This document shows, in pieces, positions 18,586 through 27,155 of a stretch of DNA of 34,845 nucleotides. The position numbers and the translations under genes were made by a program. The notes beneath the pieces were generated by a model, which was given only the letters and a program-made list of their open reading frames with translations, made no database searches and was not told the DNA's origin. Origin of the DNA: Herbinix sp. (GTDB lineage Bacteria; Bacillota; Clostridia; Lachnospirales; Lachnospiraceae); assembly GCA_029239235.1 (NCBI GenBank), contig JAQZBD010000012.1, forward strand, positions 1 through 34,845, in the 5' to 3' direction. Numbering within the stretch: the first letter of the stretch is position 1; each line of letters opens with the position of its first letter.

Positions 18586-19841
18586 TATTCTGTCTCCTTT
18601 TTATTTGTTGTCTCTGATATTATTTGTTGCTTTTCATAAGTCTTAAAGAATGGATACCAGATAGCAGTTGATGTTATAACTACGATAGCTAATAATATCA
18701 TTCCGGTAACGCTCTTTGTTGTAATCCAGGTTGATAGTGGGAATGGACAATACCACATATCAAATACAAAATTAGGGATGGGCATAATAGCAATTACTTT
18801 TGTGAAAATCCATATAATAATGGGGAGAATAATACCCTGTAACCACATAGGAAACATCATTATTGGATTCCATGCAATCGCTCCAAAGACAACCGGCTCA
18901 TTGATATTAAAAATACCAGGAACAAGGCAGGCTTTTCCTAAAGCTCTTAATGACTTCGCTTTTGAAAATACCATCATAATAACCAGAGGAAGTGTACACC
19001 CAATACCTCCAACCCATAAATACGCTGAAAAGACTGTCTCTGAAGTAACAACGTTCAAACTGGAGGCAGAAGTAACACCGGATGCAACAACAGCAACATT
19101 AGCAGTAATGGCTGCTAAGAACACTGGTTTGGTAACCGGAGTCAATACCCAACTGGATATACCCATGGAATATAAGAAACAATAAATAAACATAATTATT
19201 ACGAATCCATAAGGTGTTTCCATGAAACCTGCCAAGGGCATAAAAATCGAAAGAATAAAATTATATATATCTACCTTCATCAGTAATACTACAATCCATC
19301 CGGTACACAAAACGATACCAATTGGTAACATGGAATCAAACCACGATCTTACGAAATCCGGTATAACGGAATCTTTTTTGAAGAAGGAAAACTTACCAAA
19401 CGCTCCCATTATGATACCGGTAAAAACACCGGCGAATATAGCGATGAACATACCACCTGCTCCCAATGCATCGTGACCAAAGCCTATGGTTTTATCGACA
19501 TTAACCTGTGGGGTAATAACCATTAGGAATAAAACAAGACCAGTCATTCCTGCAATTAAGCGTTGCTTACGAAGACGTTTCTTTTCCATCAGATTAAAAG
19601 GAATTAGAAATGCTACAAACAGGGATATCTTACCCATGGTCCAACCAAAGGGCTCCCAAAAGGATGGCAATGCAGGAATATAATTATTTAAAATAGCAAG
19701 TAAGCAAAATACGGAACCAAGCAGAATGAATGGTAATGTTTGCATAATCGAATCTTTTAGTGTAACAACCCATACATTATTGTTAATTTTACTCATCTTA
19801 GGTGCGAAACTGTTTTCTAACCATTTCATTAAAGCATTCAT
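18585..19841 (-). CDS. celB: PTS EIIC, cellobiose/beta-glucoside permease
   Basis: 418 residues with about ten membrane segments. It moves the sugar across the membrane while EIIB phosphorylates it. The sugar-site signature appears as FNINEPVVFGAIAWNPIMM. The length fits the family (about 420-450). It is followed by EIIA with a one-base overlap and starts 18 bp after the EIIB stop. A GGGGGA stretch lies about 9 nt before the ATG. Confidence 0.93.
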
Positions 19842-19859
19842 TTTTTGAATCCCCCTTCA

Positions 19860-20171
19860 TTATTGAAATAATGACAAAATATGTTCCAACGCTTTTTCTC
19901 CGTTTAAGGTTGCATAATACTCTGCTTTCATCAAACCAACCTTTACATTTGAGTCTCCGACTATATCATCAACCTCATCCATGAGATATGCAAGGTGAGG
20001 GCCTACCATGAGACAATCAATCTCATCAATATAGTTCTCAATCTCTGATTCGCTTCTTGCAGTAACATCAATGTCTAAGCCCTTTGCTGCAGCTGCCTTT
20101 CTAATATTTGATGCCATAAATCCGCTGGAAGCACCTGAACCACAAACCAGTAATACATTTAACTTCTCCAT
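19860..20171 (-). CDS. celA: PTS EIIB, lactose/cellobiose family
   Basis: 103 residues. The phosphocysteine is Cys10 in VLLVCGSGASSGFMASN, close to the N-terminus as usual. It takes phosphate from EIIA and gives it to the sugar held by EIIC. The ATG at 20171 is chosen because AAAGGAG lies 7 nt upstream; a longer frame to 20225 would run into the promoter. First gene of the operon. Confidence 0.93.
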   Translation of the reverse strand: MEKLNVLLVCGSGASSGFMASNIRKAAAAKGLDIDVTARSESEIENYIDEIDCLMVGPHLAYLMDEVDDIVGDSNVKVGLMKAEYYATLNGEKALEHILSLFQ

Positions 20172-20210
20172 ATCGTTTCTCCTTTCAGTTAATAAAACTT
20201 TTATAATTTG

Positions 20211-20265
20211 ATTATATAGTAACAATTATTATCAAACAAATAAGTATTTTCATATTCACGGTGAA
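20211..20265 (-). promoter_or_regulatory. PTS operon promoter and upstream palindrome
   Basis: Reading minus: TTGTTT (20239-20234), a 17-nt spacer, TATAAT (20216-20211). Fifteen bases upstream of the -35 lies an 11-bp palindrome TTCAC-C-GTGAA (20265-20255), well placed for an activator such as the PRD regulator encoded in the operon. No good cre site for CcpA was found. Confidence 0.5.
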
Positions 20266-20400
20266 GGTTTGTATCATCCTATTTGACTTAAAAGACAAAT
20301 TACCTGCTTGCCCAGTAACGACAATGGTTGAATAAATCAGGAATATGTGGAAACTTCTAATCGATTCGACTAATAGTACAATGTTAATTACCTAACGCCA

Positions 20401-20607
20401 GCTGTTGCAACACCACCTACACCAAAGGAACGAAGGGCTAGTAGCTCCCCTAAATGCGCTGTTTGACAGACACGTAGCAGATTTTGTGTGCAAGAAGCGA
20501 ACATTTATGTTCGATTATGGCATACAAAATCTGCTATGTGTCTGTCAACCTGCGTGTGTGGGGAGCTACTAGCCCTTCGTTCCTTTTCGTAACCGAAAAG
20601 CAACAGC
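20401..20607. mobile_element. MITE-like 207-bp palindromic element
   Basis: Nested inverted repeats: GCTGTTGC/GCAACAGC at the ends (20401-20408, 20600-20607); a perfect 27-bp arm pair (20424-20450 with 20560-20586); a 29-bp pair with two differences, both still G-U pairable (20463-20491 with 20520-20548); and a central CGAACAT-TT-ATGTTCG. A smaller hairpin CTTTTCG-TAAC-CGAAAAG sits near the right end. No coding frame. This is the structure of a non-autonomous transposable element. No target duplication is evident. It lies 24 bp after the ABC permease stop and could also block read-through. Confidence 0.7.
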
Positions 20608-20631
20608 CTTCACAACCTATTGCATATCATT

Positions 20632-21804
20632 TTATTCACTTCTCAACGCATCAATCGGATTAAGCCTAGCCGCCTTATTCGCCGGAGCATATCCAAATCC
20701 AATCCCAATCGCTGCCGATACACCAAAGGCCAGCACTATGGAATTCGTCGTCGGCGCTGCCTCAACTCCAAACATATTACCAAGCGTAACCGTTGCCACA
20801 TATCCAATGACAACTCCGATGAAGCCGCCCAGCATACTGATGGATGTAGCCTCAATCACAAACTGCCACATGATATCCCTCCGTTTCGCTCCCAAGGACT
20901 TACGGATACCGATCTCCTTCGTACGTTCCACGACTGATACCAGCATGATATTCATAATACCGATACCTGCAACCAGCAAGGAGATCCCTGCAATACCGCC
21001 CAGTATCGTTGACATTAGGGTAGTCATAGAATTAATCGTATCCAGCAGCTCTGTCATGCTTCTGACATTATATAGATCCTCACTTCTCATAATATTATAA
21101 AGAAAATTATCCAGAAGTGTCTCTCCGGCTGTCACCAATTCTGCATCATTAACCACAAAGGTATAGCTGGATATATTCGTACTGCCTGCCAAACGGCATG
21201 CTACAGAATAAGGAATGTAGATACAATCATCGGTAGAGCCCTCTGTTGAATCATCCTGCTCCTCTAAAATACCTACAATCGTAAAGATTTGTCCATCAAT
21301 CCTTATGGTATCTCCGGCACTAATCTGTCCGTCGTACAATTCATCCACTATGTAGGTTCCAAGTACGCAAGCATTATATCGATTCTTTATATCTGCATAA
21401 GAGACAGATCGTCCCCAAGCTAAATCAATGCTGTTCAAATCTAAATAATCTTCGCCCACCCCAGTCACTGTTGTTGAAACGGAGCTGCTGCCATTCTTTA
21501 CAGTATAACTGGAAGCTATGGAGGGTGTAACCCCTGTAAAGATTGCGCTATTTTCCTTTGTAAATTCGTAAACATCATCAACGTCAACGACACGGGTGTC
21601 CGTATTTTTTACGGTGACGGAGATATTATTCGTTCCCATTTCAGAAAAAGTATCAACCAAATAGTTGGTAACTCCCTGCATTAAGCCAAGCAAGGTTATT
21701 ACCGAACCAACACCAATTATCATACCGAGCATTGTAAGAAAGGAACGCATTTTGCTTCCTAAAATACACTGCCATGCTAATTTAAATGCCTGACCTAATT
21801 TCAT
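20632..21804 (-). CDS. ABC transporter permease, MacB/FtsX type
   Basis: 390 residues. One N-terminal membrane helix (about 22-45) after the cytoplasmic start MKLGQAFKLAWQCILGSKMR, a large extracellular MacB_PCD domain (about 50-260), then three C-terminal helices of the FtsX domain, with the family loop VERTKEIGIRKSLGAKRRDI between them. The four-helix layout is that of MacB-type mechanotransmission proteins. It overlaps the ATPase gene by ATGA. With the adaptor it should form an exporter of peptides, lipids or drugs; substrate unknown. Confidence 0.9.
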   Translation of the reverse strand: MKLGQAFKLAWQCILGSKMRSFLTMLGMIIGVGSVITLLGLMQGVTNYLVDTFSEMGTNNISVTVKNTDTRVVDVDDVYEFTKENSAIFTGVTPSIASSYTVKNGSSSVSTTVTGVGEDYLDLNSIDLAWGRSVSYADIKNRYNACVLGTYIVDELYDGQISAGDTIRIDGQIFTIVGILEEQDDSTEGSTDDCIYIPYSVACRLAGSTNISSYTFVVNDAELVTAGETLLDNFLYNIMRSEDLYNVRSMTELLDTINSMTTLMSTILGGIAGISLLVAGIGIMNIMLVSVVERTKEIGIRKSLGAKRRDIMWQFVIEATSISMLGGFIGVVIGYVATVTLGNMFGVEAAPTTNSIVLAFGVSAAIGIGFGYAPANKAARLNPIDALRSE

Positions 21805-22553
21805 CCTGCTACCTGCTTCCTATATTCATCAACAGTTCCATCAAAGGTTATTGTACCATCCTGAATACTTACAATTCTATTTGCTTCTTCCGCCACCGAA
21901 CGGTCATGGGTGATCAATACAATCGTATTTCCTTCCCTGTTCAGTTGCTTTAAGAAATTCAAGATTTCCACACTTGTTCTTGAATCCAATGCACCGGTGG
22001 GCTCGTCTGCCAGGATCAAAGAAGGATTTGTAACTAAGGCTCTGGCAACAGCGCCTCTTTGCTGCTGCCCTCCTGACATCTGATTCGGAAAATTTCTGTA
22101 TTTATCATCGATATCTACCTTTTTCAAGGCCTCCATTGCCCTTTTGTTCCGTTCCTCCTTACCCATGCCGGAATAAAGCAGGGGCAAGGCAACGTTATTA
22201 ATCAGTCGTTCCTTGGGGAGCAGATTATATTGCTGAAAAATAAATCCGATCATCTTATTTCGAATCGTTGCCAGCTCATTATCATTCATTTTACTGACAT
22301 CCTTCCCCTTAAGAATGTATTGACCTGAGGTTGGGACATCAAGGGCACCAATGATATTCATAATCGTTGATTTACCGCTGCCAGATTTTCCTATGATAGC
22401 GACAAACTCACCCTCATTGATTTCCAGATTAATTCCGTGATTTGCGTAAATCTCGGAGTTTCCCATATAATAAACCTTATGAATATCAATTAACTGTATC
22501 AACGGCCCAGAATATTCCGCTTCACTCTGCTGCTTCTTTTTCATTAAATTCAT
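21801..22553 (-). CDS. ABC transporter ATPase, MacB/LolD type
   Basis: 250 residues, one nucleotide-binding domain. Walker A GKSGSGKST at about 55-63, Q-loop FIFQQYNLL, signature MSGGQQQR at about 159-166, Walker B LILADEP at about 179-185, D-loop GALD and the H-loop ITHDRS. The first 17 residues are a lysine-rich extension. AGGAGG lies 8 nt before the ATG, overlapping the end of the adaptor gene, so translation is probably coupled. It powers the permease encoded next to it. Confidence 0.95.
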   Translation of the reverse strand: MNLMKKKQQSEAEYSGPLIQLIDIHKVYYMGNSEIYANHGINLEINEGEFVAIIGKSGSGKSTIMNIIGALDVPTSGQYILKGKDVSKMNDNELATIRNKMIGFIFQQYNLLPKERLINNVALPLLYSGMGKEERNKRAMEALKKVDIDDKYRNFPNQMSGGQQQRGAVARALVTNPSLILADEPTGALDSRTSVEILNFLKQLNREGNTIVLITHDRSVAEEANRIVSIQDGTITFDGTVDEYRKQVAG

Positions 22554-22565
22554 AGTCTAGACCTC

Positions 22566-24389
22566 CTAGTTAGATGGGAATCCACCGCCGCCGCTTTGTC
22601 TTCCACTGCCGCCGGAACCTCCAGAACCGGACCAGCCGCTGCCGCCGCCTGATGGCATTCCACCACCTCCAGAGGGCATGCCTCCACCCATGTTAAATTG
22701 CATCATATCCGAATTGGTACTTGTTGTAGCCCTCTTAACATAGATCTCATCACCTTCGGATAAGCCGCTCTGAACCTCAACATAATCTCCATCCGTAAGT
22801 CCTGTGGTAACCTGGACTGCTTTAAAGCCGGCAGGAACATCTCCCTCTGCTTCTGTTACGGAATCATCCTTTACATATACGGTATCACCTCGCTGCAGGG
22901 CATCACTTGGGATTGCAAGTACACCTTCTGCCTTTTCTATAACAATCTCACCGGTAACATTCATACCCGGCAAAAGATCTCCCACATCATCAATGCGAAC
23001 CGTAACCGGATACTGTGTTACACCCTGACTTGTTGTACTTTCCAGACTTATATTGGTGACAATACCGCTGATTTCAACTCCTGCTAAGGCATCTGCTGTG
23101 ATATTTACTTCCTGTCCTTCTTCAACTGTCATAACATCCAATTCATCCACGTACATATCAAAGGTTACTGCCGACAAATCATAAATGGTACACAGGGAAG
23201 AACTTCCGCCATTATTACTGCTTACGGTATCACCCTTTAGCGAATTCTTTGAAATCACCTTACCGGTAACCGGAGAAGTAATGCTATAATCTGTTCTGGT
23301 ATCTATCACATCCTGAAGAGAAGACTGCGCATCCTCAATGGCTTCCTGCTTGCTTTCAAGACTATCTTTTGCATTATCTATTCCATCCTGAGCTGATTCT
23401 ATCGCATCCAAATAGGACTTTAATTTATCCTCTACCGAATCCTTGCTGATTACAAGCACCACATCACCTTCACTTACATTATCACCTTCCTCGATATTTA
23501 AGAATGCGATTTCGCCTGATAAATCTGAGGTTATTGTAGTATTTGTTTTCACTGCAAAGGTACCGGAATCCATGCTATAGATGCTTCCAATATTGGCACT
23601 GGCAGTCGTTGTATCCGCAATACCTCCGGGATTTGTCACTTCAATTGTAACCTCCTTAACAACACGATTACCGGATAAGGACTTTGCAACATTACTTACC
23701 TTAGTTACCTTTCCTTTCACTGCTTCAAAGGTTTCATCAATGGTTACTGTAGCTGACTTCCCTACCAAGGCCGGGGTAACATCTGAGGAACTAAAGGGTA
23801 CGGTTAGTACCATGGTGCTGTTATCGTAAACATCAGCTATTTGACTGCCTGCTTGAATCGTATCTCCCGCCTCCACATATACCTTGGTAACGATACCTGT
23901 ATCCGTGGATAGTACATTTACGTCGCTGTATTCTGACACTGCCTCCTTATAGTCGGCTTGTGCTTTGGCATATTTCTCCTGTGCCTCCTGATAGCTTTTT
24001 TCGGCTTTTGCATACTCTTTTTTTGCTCTGGTCTCAGTGGTCTCTGCGTTATCAATATCAGAATCCAGATTATCTGTTGCTATCTGATACAGCACCTGAC
24101 CTTCCTGTACCGTATCGCCCTCTTCAAAATCAGCAGCGATTATTTCTCCCGACACCAGCGTTGTGACATCATAGCTGGCTAAGGGCTGAATGGTACCGGA
24201 AGAGGATAGTACATTCTGTATATCTCTTTTTTCTACAGTTGCCGTAGTTACAGTTTCTTCGCTGCCAGCCTTCACAGTCAGCTTAGGTTCTAACAATGTT
24301 TTAAAGCCAATCACACCGGCAAGTATCAGTACGGCAAGTATGACTCCCACTTTAAGCAGTTTTTTTAATAATTTGGAATACTTCTTCAT
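22566..24389 (-). CDS. HlyD/MacA-like adaptor with two lipoyl/coiled-coil modules
   Basis: 607 residues from the ATG at 24389 (GGAGG 5 nt upstream; the ATG at 24401 overlaps that site). Usual MacA/YknX adaptors have about 370-400. One N-terminal membrane anchor (about 10-30). Module 1: lipoyl half (GEIIAADFEEGDTVQEGQVL), coiled coil of Ala/Lys/Glu repeats, second lipoyl half (DTGIVTKVYVEAGDTI). Module 2 repeats this (GEIAFLNIEEGDNVSEGDVV, coiled coil, TGKVISKNSLKGDTV), then beta-barrel and membrane-proximal domains. The last 45 residues are almost pure Gly/Ser. It probably links the ABC exporter to cell-wall or surface partners. Confidence 0.88.
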   Translation of the reverse strand: MKKYSKLLKKLLKVGVILAVLILAGVIGFKTLLEPKLTVKAGSEETVTTATVEKRDIQNVLSSSGTIQPLASYDVTTLVSGEIIAADFEEGDTVQEGQVLYQIATDNLDSDIDNAETTETRAKKEYAKAEKSYQEAQEKYAKAQADYKEAVSEYSDVNVLSTDTGIVTKVYVEAGDTIQAGSQIADVYDNSTMVLTVPFSSSDVTPALVGKSATVTIDETFEAVKGKVTKVSNVAKSLSGNRVVKEVTIEVTNPGGIADTTTASANIGSIYSMDSGTFAVKTNTTITSDLSGEIAFLNIEEGDNVSEGDVVLVISKDSVEDKLKSYLDAIESAQDGIDNAKDSLESKQEAIEDAQSSLQDVIDTRTDYSITSPVTGKVISKNSLKGDTVSSNNGGSSSLCTIYDLSAVTFDMYVDELDVMTVEEGQEVNITADALAGVEISGIVTNISLESTTSQGVTQYPVTVRIDDVGDLLPGMNVTGEIVIEKAEGVLAIPSDALQRGDTVYVKDDSVTEAEGDVPAGFKAVQVTTGLTDGDYVEVQSGLSEGDEIYVKRATTSTNSDMMQFNMGGGMPSGGGGMPSGGGSGWSGSGGSGGSGRQSGGGGFPSN

Positions 24390-24437
24390 TCTTACCTCCA
24401 TAATATAAAAAGTTTATACCTAGTACTGCATTGCATG

Positions 24438-24475
24438 AATTTCACTTAATCTCAGGTTCTGGATTAAGTGAAATT
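24438..24475 (-). promoter_or_regulatory. Intercistronic hairpin between SLH and adaptor genes
   Basis: AATTTCACTTAATC and GATTAAGTGAAATT form a perfect 14-bp stem with a 10-nt loop, 28 bp after the SLH gene stop. No T-run follows on either side, so it is more likely a processing or partial-termination site that sets different levels of surface protein and transporter than a full terminator. Confidence 0.55.
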
Positions 24476-24502
24476 TACGCAAAGTATTTAAGGTATCCTT
24501 AT

Positions 24503-26374
24503 TTATTTACTAGTTGCAACGATAACACGAACTCTTCCGCCGGTTGCCATGGTCTTGTCAAAATATGCCCTTACGGTGTACTTTGTCAGGTTACCTATCC
24601 TGTCAAGTGTCGTTAATACATATTCTCCACCCACATAGATATAAACACTGTAATTTTCCCCCAAGGTGTACTTTGTTGTATTCGATAGAACTGTCGAGGT
24701 ACCAATGGAAGACACCGCAACCCCTGTTAAGGCATAGCTTGATGTTACGGAACCATCATAGATCACAAAGCCTGAAGGACCCTCAGTCAAATTCAAGGAG
24801 CTTACAGAATCAGTAGCTATGGAATCCGATTTACCGTTAATTATATATTTGTAGGTCACTGAATCTGAGTTTGTGTAATCAAGTCCCTTATAGATACCAT
24901 AGGAATCAAGATCACCCGTAACACCCTTTAAAATCAATTCTGATATTTGTCCACTACCATCTAACTCATAGTACAGGATAGAAGAGGAGTCTATGGATGA
25001 GCCTGCTAACCGTTCCGGTGTAACGCTTTTATAACTGCCATTTTTCAGATCCAAAATCTTGATATCGGAAGCCAGTTTTTTATTTCCTAAGTAAAGTGCA
25101 TCGCTGGTGAAGGTATAGCTGGAAAAGGTTGGTGTTGACATGATATAGCTGCTGATACCTGCCGACCCGTTTACGAATTTTACCTGTACCAGACTTCCTT
25201 CTGCCAAATATACGCTATCGGAATCATAGTCCTGGGTGTATTCGTTACCGGAGGCATCTACAAAGGTTATATAATCCGAAGTACTGTAATCACCGCTTAC
25301 ATCCTCGACTAGATGGGTGCCGGTACTAAGCACATAGCCAACCATTGTGACATTGTATTCATCAATAGCTAATACATCAACAACAGTTCCATCCTTGCCT
25401 AATAAGATGGTTACAACATCGCCTGCCTTCACCTCTCCCATTGCTGAGAATTTCAATGCTACATCGGTATCTGCAAAGCTATACTCCGTACCGCCGATGG
25501 TTACTGACGATGGTGAGGTATAGTTTGGATTAATGGAGGAAATGGTACCTGTTACCTTATCATCATATACCCATATCGTCTTGAAGCTGGTGGAATAATA
25601 AATCACATCATAGGTACCAATATCAGAGTAGGAACAGGTTGTTCCATCCTTATAAATACTTGCTGTTGATACACTAAATGGTATTTGGGAGGCCCAATCT
25701 CCGGTTGCAATAATCGGCCCCTTTACTCCGGTGTTAATCAGAGACAGGTAATTAATGCCGCCATTAGAATCCAAGGTATATCCTAAAGTAGAGGCGTATA
25801 CGGTGCCCGCTTTATTCGTTGCATTTAAGGTATTGTAGAATAAATTAATGCAATCATTTACTGTTAATTTATCAGTCTTTGCTTTGCTGATATTAGAATC
25901 CAGATCTTTTGACTCATACAGCTTCATTATGGCGCTAATTTTACTGCCGGTAAAATCACTGTCGCTATAACCCAATAACTTTAATACTCCGTATACTGCC
26001 TCTTGGAGCTTAACACCCTGAGTCGGTTTGAAGGTACCATCCAAATACCCGGTCATCCATCCCTGTGTTACCGCTGTCTGAATATAGCCGGCTGCCCAGT
26101 AGGTTTTTTTCACATCCTTGAACAAAGTAATATTACTTTCACTGGAAACATTATTCTTTAAGGTGGATAAATTAATTAACATCTGAGAAAACATAGACCT
26201 GGTAACAGTATTCGTTCCTGTCGCCGTGTCGCCCTTGTCAGTTTCCATAACGCTAATTGCCTGAATTACTTCTGAGGCACGGCTGGCAGCTGATATTTTT
26301 GTTTCTGTCATGGGGGTTAACCCCATCGCAACCAAAAGTGCTATACACAACAAATAAGCTATTTTTTTTCGCAT
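24503..26374 (-). CDS. Secreted SLH-domain surface protein
   Basis: 623 residues. Signal peptide MRKKIAYLLCIALLVAMG with a likely cut after the Ala-rich stretch near residue 30. SLH-type sequence at about 55-180: FKDVKKTYWAAGYIQTAVTQ, then GWMTGYLDGTFKPTQGVK and a further diverged repeat, which should anchor the protein to secondary cell-wall polymer. The rest is Ser/Thr/Tyr-rich beta-type sequence without a known catalytic motif. AAGGAG lies 7 nt before the ATG. It is the first gene before the MacAB-like exporter, suggesting it works with it outside the membrane, in the place of an outer-membrane partner. Confidence 0.85.
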   Translation of the reverse strand: MRKKIAYLLCIALLVAMGLTPMTETKISAASRASEVIQAISVMETDKGDTATGTNTVTRSMFSQMLINLSTLKNNVSSESNITLFKDVKKTYWAAGYIQTAVTQGWMTGYLDGTFKPTQGVKLQEAVYGVLKLLGYSDSDFTGSKISAIMKLYESKDLDSNISKAKTDKLTVNDCINLFYNTLNATNKAGTVYASTLGYTLDSNGGINYLSLINTGVKGPIIATGDWASQIPFSVSTASIYKDGTTCSYSDIGTYDVIYYSTSFKTIWVYDDKVTGTISSINPNYTSPSSVTIGGTEYSFADTDVALKFSAMGEVKAGDVVTILLGKDGTVVDVLAIDEYNVTMVGYVLSTGTHLVEDVSGDYSTSDYITFVDASGNEYTQDYDSDSVYLAEGSLVQVKFVNGSAGISSYIMSTPTFSSYTFTSDALYLGNKKLASDIKILDLKNGSYKSVTPERLAGSSIDSSSILYYELDGSGQISELILKGVTGDLDSYGIYKGLDYTNSDSVTYKYIINGKSDSIATDSVSSLNLTEGPSGFVIYDGSVTSSYALTGVAVSSIGTSTVLSNTTKYTLGENYSVYIYVGGEYVLTTLDRIGNLTKYTVRAYFDKTMATGGRVRVIVATSK

Positions 26375-26381
26375 ATCTAGT

Positions 26382-26409
26382 CTCCTTATCTAAATCTCCT
26401 TATCTAAAT
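26382..26409 (-). repeat. Duplicated 14-bp ribosome-site unit before SLH gene
   Basis: On minus, ATTTAGATAAGGAG occurs twice without a gap. The second copy provides the ribosome site of the SLH gene; the first adds a spare AAGGAG 14 nt further upstream. Looks like a recent tandem duplication. Confidence 0.8.
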
Positions 26410-26420
26410 ATCTTTACCAA

Positions 26421-26466
26421 ATAATACTAGATAGACTTTGTGTACATTCTGTGTATTGCTTGTGAG
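26421..26466 (-). promoter_or_regulatory. 11-bp phased direct repeats upstream of SLH/exporter operon
   Basis: On plus, TGTGTA (26439-26444), TGTGTA (26450-26455) and TGTGAG (26461-26466) recur at exactly 11-bp steps, the pattern of OmpR-family response-regulator sites. On minus they lie just upstream of a TATTAT (26426-26421) candidate -10 element, 12 nt away, where an activator would cover the -35. The regulator is not in the window. The remaining part of this 343-bp gap holds a long palindrome (26588-26636) and a terminator. Confidence 0.4.
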
Positions 26467-26587
26467 GGTTTTATGAGGTTTTCCCACACAGGATGTTAAA
26501 CTCTCATCTGCCAAGGTAAGAGGCTTATTTCAAATGTTTAAATCATAAATTATAGACCTATCCATTAAAAGGGCTCCAGATACAGTA

Positions 26588-26636
26588 TGAAGTGCACCCC
26601 AAATATTAGATTTTCTAACACTTGGGGTGCACTTCA
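26588..26636. repeat. 49-bp near-perfect palindrome
   Basis: TGAAGTGCACCCCAA pairs with TTGGGGTGCACTTCA without mismatch (15 bp), and pairing continues inward with two mismatches to a 3-nt loop. No T-run on either side. It may be a further small palindromic repeat of the genome or a protein-binding site; it is not needed as a terminator, since one lies 42 bp away. Confidence 0.6.
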
Positions 26637-26677
26637 CTCCTGACACTGAGCCACTTTTATACTAACATGATTTAAGA

Positions 26678-26714
26678 AAAGCCGTAGGATACTAAAAAAC
26701 TATCCTACGGCTTT
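26678..26714 (-). terminator. Terminator of PilZ gene
   Basis: AAAGCCGTAGGATA pairs perfectly with TATCCTACGGCTTT (14 bp, 9-nt loop). On minus, TTTTCTTAAA follows. It lies 3 bp after the PilZ stop codon. Confidence 0.85.
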
Positions 26715-26717
26715 CTA

Positions 26718-27071
26718 TTAATCTTCTTTTATTGTTTCATCATAATCATCAAATACATAAGATAATACAGTTGCCATTCCCACAAACTCACAACCATATA
26801 ATGTCCTATGATCTTCCATTGGTTGAGAACGTACAATCTTCACTACACAATGTAAGATATCCTCGCTGTTTCCAAGGTTTAAATTAGCATTAAAATAATA
26901 ACCAATCGGAAGAACACTTTCTGATTCAAACCCGATACCAGTTTTTGAAATATTCACCACTTCAATCGGTGCATGTAGATTACTTACCTGAACATTATCC
27001 TGTTTATATAAGTTTAATATCTCCAGTGACAGTGTAATTGGCATTCTTTTCGCTTTTCTTCTTTCATCCAT
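26718..27071 (-). CDS. PilZ-domain protein, probable c-di-GMP receptor
   Basis: 117 residues, a single PilZ domain. The cyclic-di-GMP contacts are both present: R-x3-R in ERRKAKRMP near the N-terminus and the N-x-S-x2-G motif in VNISKTGIGF. The start at 27071 is chosen because GGAGG lies about 7 nt upstream; a start at 27092 would lie upstream of that site. Stand-alone PilZ proteins usually tune motility or surface polymer output when c-di-GMP is bound; the partner is not visible. It has its own terminator and lies between the gatB end and the surface exporter operon. Confidence 0.85.
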   Translation of the reverse strand: MDERRKAKRMPITLSLEILNLYKQDNVQVSNLHAPIEVVNISKTGIGFESESVLPIGYYFNANLNLGNSEDILHCVVKIVRSQPMEDHRTLYGCEFVGMATVLSYVFDDYDETIKED

Positions 27072-27155
27072 TGTAAACCCTCCATTATGCATATGATGGT
27101 TATAATCATCTCTACTATCATTATAACTGAACTTATTGGATGATACAACAAACTC

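Noticed and set aside
22566-22704. Gly/Ser-rich end of the adaptor as a frameshift product
   Set aside because: The frame continues without a break to a stop that overlaps the next ribosome site, and low-complexity tails occur in surface proteins.
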